19,886 nt of DNA from Dehalococcoidia bacterium (GTDB lineage: Bacteria > Chloroflexota > Dehalococcoidia > Bin125): NCBI GenBank assembly GCA_007571275.1, contig RKRS01000127.1, positions 1-19,886 of the forward strand, written 5' to 3'. A program made the position numbers and the translations under genes. The notes beneath the pieces were generated by a model. The model was not told where the DNA came from. It did no database searches and saw only the letters and a program-made list of their open reading frames with translations. Positions within the stretch are counted from its first letter, which is position 1, and the number at the start of each line of letters is the position of its first letter. Below, piece by piece: positions 15,142-19,886 of this stretch.

Positions 15142-15348
15142 TTATGGAGAGCCGTAGGGCAACAGTCGCTTGACTCGTTTCTGGTCGCCCAGGCGCTTGA
15201 CTTCGTGCATCCGGTTCTGGGCGCGGAGGGTGCGCTTGTGCTTCTTTTGCTTGTTGTGGCCGCGGTAGCCCTTCATGCGCATCACTTTTCCGGTTCGGGT
15301 GATGCGAAATCGCTTGGCCGCGCCCTTGTGGGTCTTCATCTTCGGCAT
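15142..15348 (-). CDS. rpmI: 50S ribosomal protein L35
   Basis: This small basic large-subunit protein has 68 residues, normal for L35. It opens MPKMKTHKGAAKRFRITRTGK, which is the L35 signature with minor changes, and continues with many Lys/Arg to LLPYGSP. The ATG start at 15348 is the family start. It sits between infC and rplT in the classic infC-rpmI-rplT order. The 122-base gap from infC is long for this unit and contains inverted repeats. Confidence 0.97.
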   Translation of the reverse strand: MPKMKTHKGAAKRFRITRTGKVMRMKGYRGHNKQKKHKRTLRAQNRMHEVKRLGDQKRVKRLLPYGSP

Positions 15349-15387
15349 CGGTGAGCGTCTCCAACGTAGCTGCGCATCAGCGACAAC

Positions 15388-15444
15388 ACACTGGCGCGTC
15401 TCCCCAGCGTAGGGTGTATTCGGACACTGTCCAATCAGGCCTGA
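15388..15444 (-). promoter_or_regulatory. infC-rpmI intergenic leader with inverted repeats
   Basis: The 122-base gap (15349-15470) holds three inverted repeats: TCAGGCCTGA (15435-15444), GGACA-C-TGTCC (15422-15432), and a 7-bp stem with one G-U pair (15388-15394 with 15404-15410, 9-base loop). L20 represses rpmI-rplT through leader structures in other bacteria, so this could be an L20 operator. That role is inference; no conserved L20-site motif was matched. Confidence 0.35.
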
Positions 15445-15470
15445 AACAAATCGAGACGAGCGCCCGACAA

Positions 15471-16070
15471 TTATCCGGCGGCTTCACTCGTCTCAGCCGC
15501 GGCTTTGGCCTCCGCGATCGCTTTTGACTTGGCCTTGTCCTCAGCGACGATCACGGACATGAAGCGGCCTTCGGTCGAGATCGGCTTTTCGATGATCGTG
15601 GGCACATCGTTCCGCTCGAGCGTCTCCAGCATCTCATGGATGCGCTCCTGGCCGATATCGCGGTGCGTGATCTCGCGACCACGGAACATGATCGAGATTT
15701 TGACCTTGTCGCCGTTACGCAGCAGCCGAGCGGCAGTGCGACCCTTGGCCTCCATGTCGTGCTTGCCGATGTTCGGGCGCATCTTGATCTGATGCAGTGA
15801 GGCGCCCTTCTGACGTCGACGCCCTTCGCGCTCGCGCTTCGATTGTTCGTACTTGAATCGTCCGTAATCGAGCATCTTGGCGACCGGCGGTCGGGCGGTG
15901 GGCGCAACCTCAACCAGGTCCAGGCCCTGGGCGCGCGCGAGTTCGAGCGCCTGGATCGTCGGCATGACGCCGAGCTGTTCGCCTTCGGCGCCGATCACCC
16001 GTACTTCGCGGATGCGAATCGCCTCATTGACGCGCTGTTCTTTGTGTTCTCGTTGATCCTTGACTGCCAG
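15471..16070 (-). CDS. infC: Translation initiation factor IF-3, starting at a rare CTG codon
   Basis: IF3 binds the 30S subunit, blocks premature 50S joining and checks the start codon. The N-domain (QRVNEAIRIREVRVIG to DYGRFKYEQ) and C-domain (KMRPNIGKHD, VKISIMFRGREITH) are both complete, with a charged Ala-rich tail. The conserved VNEAIRIREV stretch lies upstream of the first in-frame GTG (15998), so translation must begin earlier. The frame is open to a TAA at 16113-16115 and has no ATG or GTG there. CTG at 16068-16070 sits seven bases after a perfect AAGGAG, giving 199 residues that begin AVKDQREHKEQRVNEA. Non-AUG infC starts are well known (AUU in E. coli) and permit IF3 autoregulation. 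CTG is chosen on Shine-Dalgarno spacing. Confidence 0.93.
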   Translation of the reverse strand: MAVKDQREHKEQRVNEAIRIREVRVIGAEGEQLGVMPTIQALELARAQGLDLVEVAPTARPPVAKMLDYGRFKYEQSKREREGRRRQKGASLHQIKMRPNIGKHDMEAKGRTAARLLRNGDKVKISIMFRGREITHRDIGQERIHEMLETLERNDVPTIIEKPISTEGRFMSVIVAEDKAKSKAIAEAKAAAETSEAAG

Positions 16071-16077
16071 AGGAACG

Positions 16078-16083
16078 CTCCTT
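16078..16083 (-). promoter_or_regulatory. Shine-Dalgarno of infC that fixes its CTG start
   Basis: On the minus strand this reads AAGGAG, a perfect anti-16S match, ending seven bases before CTG 16070. No ATG, GTG or TTG occurs in frame near it, so it decides the unusual start. Confidence 0.8.
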
Positions 16084-16121
16084 CGTTTCAGGCTGGCGAT
16101 GACGCAGCTCTGTTAGCGCAG

Positions 16122-16150
16122 ATGGTAGGCGTGTCGGCACGCGGTTTCAA
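16122..16150 (-). promoter_or_regulatory. Sigma-70-like promoter for infC-rpmI-rplT
   Basis: On the minus strand TTGAAA (16150-16145; 5 of 6 to TTGACA) is followed by exactly 17 bases and TACCAT (16127-16122; 4 of 6 to TATAAT). It lies in the 107-base gap after the biotin carrier gene and would give a leader of about 45 bases to the CTG. This would let infC-rpmI-rplT be expressed separately from the upstream thrS-accC-BCCP genes. Confidence 0.55.
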
Positions 16151-16177
16151 ACGCTACCGCGAGTCTGTTGGCAAGTG

Positions 16178-16693
16178 CTATGCCGATTCTGTATCGATCA
16201 CGAGCATTAAGTCGCCCTGGTCAACGGCGTCACCGGCCTCCACCGAGACTTCGATGATTCGACCCGTTGCCGGCGATCTGATCTCATTGTTCATCTTCAT
16301 GGCGACCATGACAAGCAACGGATCGCCTTCTTCGACCTGATCGCCCGCCGCGACGAGTACTTCCGTCACCTGGCCGGTCATCGGCGCCCTCAGCTGAACC
16401 TCGCCGGCGATCGTGGGTCCGGACTGAGTCAGCGAACCAGCGCTGCGTTCAATCTCCGCCGAGTAACGATCAGGGCCGATGAATACCTCGAGAGCCATTC
16501 CTTCGCGGCTGATGGCGATGGGGATTCGCTCACCGTTGACCCAGAAACGGAACAGAGTGTTGTCGTCGACCGATTCGAGTTCCAACGAGTAGCTCTTGCC
16601 GCCGAGCTCGGCTCGGTACGAACCGTCGCCGTTTTCCTCAAGCGCGACTTCCTGTAATCCACCCTCGACGATTAGCCGGTAGTTCTTCGCCAT
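16178..16693 (-). CDS. Biotin carboxyl carrier protein of an acyl-CoA carboxylase
   Basis: This protein carries the biotin that the partner carboxylase charges with CO2. The 171-residue chain has an N-terminal half of about 85 residues (beta-rich, resembling the biotin-transfer region of acyl-CoA carboxylase alpha chains) and a C-terminal biotinyl domain (about 97-168). The attachment motif is VAMKM with target Lys133 (131-134 AMKM), where EAMKM is usual. APMTGQV and SPATGRI flank it as the two half-motifs of the domain. ATG 16693 has GGAG five bases upstream. Its start lies inside the accC 3' end (22-base overlap), so it is surely its partner. The layout looks like a split acyl-CoA carboxylase alpha chain rather than classical AccB. 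No carboxyltransferase gene is in the window. Confidence 0.9.
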   Translation of the reverse strand: MAKNYRLIVEGGLQEVALEENGDGSYRAELGGKSYSLELESVDDNTLFRFWVNGERIPIAISREGMALEVFIGPDRYSAEIERSAGSLTQSGPTIAGEVQLRAPMTGQVTEVLVAAGDQVEEGDPLLVMVAMKMNNEIRSPATGRIIEVSVEAGDAVDQGDLMLVIDTESA

Positions 16694-18234
16694 CCCTGCT
16701 CCACTAGATGTCGGCGGCCACGGGCTGACTGGGCCCACAGACGTCGTCGAGAACGCGCGCCGCCGCGATCAGACTCCGCGCGCTCGCCTTGTGTATGGAA
16801 GAAGAGCGCCGCCGCCAGCGTCGCCTCGACACTGTTTGCCGGACGGTCTGCCGCGTTCAGGATCTCATGCTCCTCGACGTACAGGGTATGAATGTCGCCA
16901 TTGCGGAAGTGCGCGTCGTCCATCAGCGCCTGGTGGAACGGGATCGAGGTGCTGACCCCGATCACGAGATACTCTCCCAAGGCGCGTTTCATCCGTCGGA
17001 TGCACTGCTCGCGGGTTTCGCCCCAGGTAATGAGCTTGCTGATCAGCGAGTCGTAATAGGGGCTGACCCCAATTCCGCGGGCGAGCATCGAGTCGAGCCG
17101 CACGCCTGGACCGTCTGCCTCGCGGTACCAGGCGATGGGTCCAACGGAAGGAGCGAAGTCGAGGTACGGATCTTCGGCAGTGATGCGACACTCCATGGCC
17201 CAGCCGCGGATAGGCCGCTCGGCCGCGGTGTAGCCCAAGGGCAATCCAGCGGCGATCCTGAGCTGATCCTGGACCAGGTCAACGCCGCGCACGAGCTCCG
17301 TGACCGGATGCTCGCCTTGCACTCGGGTGTTCATCTCAAGGACGGCAAAGTTCTGGCCGCCAGGCGCATCCGGGTCGTCCCAGACCCGAAACCCGACCGT
17401 GCCGGTTGACGTGTAGTCACACGCGCGAGCCGCGTTGGTCGCAGCTTCCTCCATCCGTGCCCGGAGCTGGGGAGACATCCCGGGGGCCGGCGATTCTTCC
17501 ACCAACTTTTGCCGTCGGCGTTGGGCAGAGCAGTCGCGTTCACCGAGACAGACGATGTTGCCTCGACTGTCCGCCACTACCTGGATTTCAATGTGCCGCG
17601 CCGGTCGAAGCAACTTCTCCACGAAGACGGCGCCGTCGCCGAACGCCGTGATCGCTTCTTCCTGCGCCTGCTGTACGGCGCGCTCAAGCTCATCCGCCGC
17701 TTCGACGACGCGAATCCCGCGACCACCACCACCCGCCGCTGCCTTGACCACGACCGGGTAGCCGATCTCGTCAGCCGTTCGTCGCGCCTCATCCGGATCG
17801 GTAATCGGGTCGATTGCGCCCGGGATGATGGGAACGCCGGACCGTTGCATCGTGCGCCGAGACTCGATCTTGTCGCCCATCAACTCGATCGCTTCCGGTG
17901 ACGGCCCGACGAAGGTGATGCCGTGCTCGCGACAGATTCGAGCAAAGTTCGCGTTCTCGGACAGGAATCCGTAACCGGGATGGATGGCGTCGGCGCCTGT
18001 TTCCTGGGCGGCGGCGATCACGGCGTCAATCGAGAGGTAGCTCTCTGAAGGAGCCGGGCTGCCGATTCGCACGGCTTCGTCGGCCATCCGCACATGCCGC
18101 GCGGTTCGATCAGCGTCCGAGAATACGGCGACCGTCTTGATTCCCAGGTCGCGCGCTCCGCGAATTACGCGGACAGCGATTTCACCGCGGTTGGCGATCA
18201 GCAGTTTGTCAAGGGGGCGCTGTGGGTCAGTCAT
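16672..18234 (-). CDS. accC: Biotin carboxylase subunit of acetyl-/acyl-CoA carboxylase
   Basis: This enzyme carboxylates biotin on the carrier protein using ATP and bicarbonate, feeding malonyl-CoA (or another acyl-CoA product) synthesis. The 520-residue protein has the biotin-carboxylase N-domain (LLIANRGEIAVRVIR, 11-25; HPGYGFLSEN), the ATP-grasp domain with Gly-rich KAAAGGGGRGI, HIEIQVVAD, GERDCSAQRRRQKLVEE and the LEMNTRVQGEHPVTE active-site block, and the C-domain (GWAMECRITAEDP). The usual RRHQK reads RRRQK. The C-terminal tail is 60-70 residues longer than E. coli AccC, ending WAQSARGRR..., as in alpha chains of acyl-CoA carboxylases. It is co-directional after thrS with a 125-base gap and overlaps the carrier gene by 22 bases. 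Confidence 0.93.
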   Translation of the reverse strand: MTDPQRPLDKLLIANRGEIAVRVIRGARDLGIKTVAVFSDADRTARHVRMADEAVRIGSPAPSESYLSIDAVIAAAQETGADAIHPGYGFLSENANFARICREHGITFVGPSPEAIELMGDKIESRRTMQRSGVPIIPGAIDPITDPDEARRTADEIGYPVVVKAAAGGGGRGIRVVEAADELERAVQQAQEEAITAFGDGAVFVEKLLRPARHIEIQVVADSRGNIVCLGERDCSAQRRRQKLVEESPAPGMSPQLRARMEEAATNAARACDYTSTGTVGFRVWDDPDAPGGQNFAVLEMNTRVQGEHPVTELVRGVDLVQDQLRIAAGLPLGYTAAERPIRGWAMECRITAEDPYLDFAPSVGPIAWYREADGPGVRLDSMLARGIGVSPYYDSLISKLITWGETREQCIRRMKRALGEYLVIGVSTSIPFHQALMDDAHFRNGDIHTLYVEEHEILNAADRPANSVEATLAAALFFHTQGERAESDRGGARSRRRLWAQSARGRRHLVEQGWRRTTG

Positions 18235-18281
18235 TCGTCGCCTTCGTGAAATAGCAATCGGCGAATGAGTTCGGATGGATT

Positions 18282-18293
18282 TGACAGCTGTCA
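18282..18293. promoter_or_regulatory. Perfect 12-bp palindrome upstream of accC
   Basis: TGACAGCTGTCA is a perfect palindrome 47 bases before the accC ATG, in the thrS-accC gap. It is the right size and place for a dimeric repressor operator, but no regulator gene is adjacent and no good -35/-10 pair is seen around it. Confidence 0.4.
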
Positions 18294-18315
18294 GCCATCG
18301 CTAGCCGTAAGAATC

Positions 18316-18342
18316 ATACTCGCCGAGTTGCTCGGAGAGTAT
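18316..18342 (-). terminator. Hairpin after thrS, possible terminator or attenuator
   Basis: ATACTC-CCGAG (arms at 18316-18321 and 18323-18327) pairs with CTCGG-GAGTAT (18331-18335, 18337-18342) with one mismatch and a 3-base loop. On the minus strand it lies 17 bases after the thrS stop, followed by GATTCTT, a poor T tract. It could reduce read-through into accC. Confidence 0.5.
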
Positions 18343-18359
18343 CGAAGCGGCGACTCGAC

Positions 18360-19886
18360 TCAGGCTGGTGCGATTGCCCGCGTCCACTTCAGTTCGGTCA
18401 GCATGTCGCGAATCTCGTCGATTGGCATGGCGCCCAGATCGTCTCCAGTGCGCACCCGCACTGCGGCGGAGCGCGACTCCACCTCGCGGTCGCCGATGAC
18501 GAGCAGATAGGGAATCTTGCGGCGCTGACCGTTGCGAATCTTGGCTTGCATACGCTCGTTGCCATCGTCCACGTCGACACGCAGGCCGGCGGATCGTAGA
18601 TCGGCGGCGATCTCGTGCGCCCAGTCCAAATGCCGATCAGCGATCGGAATGCAGCGCGCCTGTACCGGCGCCAACCAGAGCGGAAAGGCGCCGGCGTAAT
18701 GCTCGATCAGGATGCCCAGAAAACGCTCGAAGGAGCCGTGAATCGCGCGATGAATGACCACTGGCGTATGCCGCTCGCCGTCGTCAGCGACATAAACGCA
18801 GCCCAGTCGAGCCGGCTGGATCAGGTCAAGCTGGATGGTCGAGAGCTGCCACTCTCGCCCCATCGCGTCGGAGACGAACAGATCAGCCTTTGGTCCGTAG
18901 AACGCCGCTTCGCCATATTGTTCGACATAATCGATTCCCGCCTGATCCAGTGCGTTGCGCAGCGCCGAAACAGCAGTCGCCCAGGCTTCGGGGTTGTCGA
19001 CATATTTGCCGCCCTCGCCCGGCAGCGACAGCTCATAGCGGAAGTTGGGCATGCCGTAAGTCTGAAAGAGCGTCTGCACCAGTTCGAGCACTCGTGAGAC
19101 CTCATCCGAGATCTGCTCCGGTGTGATGAAGATGTGGCAGTCGTCCTGGGTCAGCGAGCGCACACGGGTGAGCCCGGACAGTTGGCCCGACTTTTCGTAT
19201 CGATACAGCGTGGTGTACTCCGCATAGCGAAGCGGCAGCTCCCGATACGAGTGCAGCGAGTTGTTGTACAACGTCATGTGGACCGGACAGTTCATCGGCT
19301 TGAGGAAGTACGCCTCAGCCTCGTCGGCGTGTTCGCCGTGCTCACGGCCTTCGTGGGACTCGTGCATGGCGGGATACATAACGTCGGAGTAGTTGTCCAA
19401 GTGCCCGGAGCGACGGAACAGCTCGCCGCGAGCGACGTGCCCGGTCCAGACCTCCTGATAACCGCGGGCATCCTGAAGCTCGCGGATCAGGCGTTCCATC
19501 TCCTGGCGAATGATCGCGCCATCCGGGAGCAGCAGCGGAATGCCCGCTCCAACGAGTTCGGAGAATGCGAAGAGTCCGAGGTCTCTACCCAGTCTCCGAT
19601 GATCGCGACGCTGGGCTTCCTCGATGCGCGCGAAATGCGCGTCCAGTTCTTCCTTCGTAGCGAACAGCGCGCCGTAGACACGTTGCAGCTGCGGCCGATG
19701 CTCATCGCCGCGCCAGTAGGCGCCGGCCACACTAGTCAGACGGAAGGGACCAATCTGTCGGGTCGACTCGACGTGTCCGCCACGGCAGAGGTCGGTGAAT
19801 TCGGCGTGGGTGCAGATGCCCAAGGCCTCGGAGTCGGTCGAAAACTGGTCGATCAGCTCCTGCTTGAACGGTTGATCGGCGAATCG
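18360..19886 (-). CDS. thrS: Threonine-tRNA ligase (5' partial)
   Basis: This class II aminoacyl-tRNA synthetase charges tRNA(Thr). 508 codons are visible and the frame is open to the window edge, so the N-terminal TGS and most of the editing region lie outside. The visible part begins RFADQPFKQELIDQF and reaches the second-additional-domain metal motif TDLCRGGHV (usually LCRGPH). The catalytic core has all three zinc ligands: Cys in KPMNCPVH (usually NCPGH), His in LTQDDCHIF, and His in VVIHRAIHGSFERFLG. Motif 2 is LYRYEKSGQLSGLTRVR. A His/Glu-rich insertion (HESHEGREHGEH) precedes the NCPVH motif. The C-terminal anticodon-binding domain is complete. TTG 19823 is inside the gene, not a start. 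Confidence 0.95.
   Translation of the reverse strand, partial: RFADQPFKQELIDQFSTDSEALGICTHAEFTDLCRGGHVESTRQIGPFRLTSVAGAYWRGDEHRPQLQRVYGALFATKEELDAHFARIEEAQRRDHRRLGRDLGLFAFSELVGAGIPLLLPDGAIIRQEMERLIRELQDARGYQEVWTGHVARGELFRRSGHLDNYSDVMYPAMHESHEGREHGEHADEAEAYFLKPMNCPVHMTLYNNSLHSYRELPLRYAEYTTLYRYEKSGQLSGLTRVRSLTQDDCHIFITPEQISDEVSRVLELVQTLFQTYGMPNFRYELSLPGEGGKYVDNPEAWATAVSALRNALDQAGIDYVEQYGEAAFYGPKADLFVSDAMGREWQLSTIQLDLIQPARLGCVYVADDGERHTPVVIHRAIHGSFERFLGILIEHYAGAFPLWLAPVQARCIPIADRHLDWAHEIAADLRSAGLRVDVDDGNERMQAKIRNGQRRKIPYLLVIGDREVESRSAAVRVRTGDDLGAMPIDEIRDMLTELKWTRAIAPA

Noticed and set aside
15996..15998. GTG 15998 as the infC start
   Set aside because: It would delete the conserved VNEAIRIREVR segment of the IF3 N-domain and has no matching Shine-Dalgarno.
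16672..16740. Frameshift joining accC and the biotin carrier into one chain
   Set aside because: The accC frame continues with a plausible C-terminal tail to its own stop, and the carrier has its own ATG and Shine-Dalgarno; a 22-base overlap is sufficient explanation.
16789..17409. 206-codon + strand open frame opposite accC
   Set aside because: It is antisense to conserved biotin carboxylase sequence; composition looks like a shadow frame.

Overview
The window is GC-rich, gene-dense bacterial chromosome with no mobile elements, tRNA/rRNA genes or CRISPR array that I can see. The style of the proteins fits Chloroflexota: a fused AroK-AroB, a split biotin carboxylase/carrier pair, long ThrS and AccC variants, and a CIRCE-type heat-shock operator. 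A Thermomicrobia-like lineage is my tentative guess from memory of protein style, not from a search. Core genes are conserved and look intact. The first gene and the last gene run off the ends of the window.

Region 1 (2-6289, + strand) is one compact operon: ruvX (5' end missing), mltG, aroE, an unrecognised membrane-anchored protein, aroC, an aroK-aroB fusion, and an acylphosphatase. All six junctions overlap by 1 or 4 bases, so translation is probably coupled throughout. It supplies DHQ synthase, shikimate dehydrogenase, shikimate kinase and chorismate synthase. The ruvX-mltG-aroE ... aroC-aroK-aroB order recalls the actinobacterial arrangement, where alaS lies just upstream.

Region 2 (6286-10455, - strand) is a probable four-gene unit, transcribed from right to left: a stand-alone Lrp/AsnC ligand-binding (RAM) domain protein, moeA, and two tandem paralogous cytochromes P450. 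Its last stop codon overlaps the acylphosphatase stop codon within a shared CTAG.

Region 3 (10456-14670, + strand) holds pheS-pheT, divergent from region 2. It is followed by an unrecognised 173-residue helical protein, whose promoter region carries a CIRCE-like HrcA operator. This is the best candidate for something undescribed.

Region 4 (14671-19886, - strand) is a translation/lipid cluster, transcribed from right to left: thrS (N-terminus outside the window), accC, a biotin carboxyl carrier protein, infC, rpmI and rplT. The infC gene appears to start with a rare CTG codon behind a perfect Shine-Dalgarno, as expected for IF3 autoregulation, and has its own sigma-70-like promoter. Compared with the classical thrS-infC-rpmI-rplT-pheS-pheT order, the pheST block here is inverted and faces rplT tail to tail, and accC/BCCP are inserted between thrS and infC.

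There is no gene-free stretch longer than about 130 bases. All intergenic gaps above 90 bases are described as features or findings.
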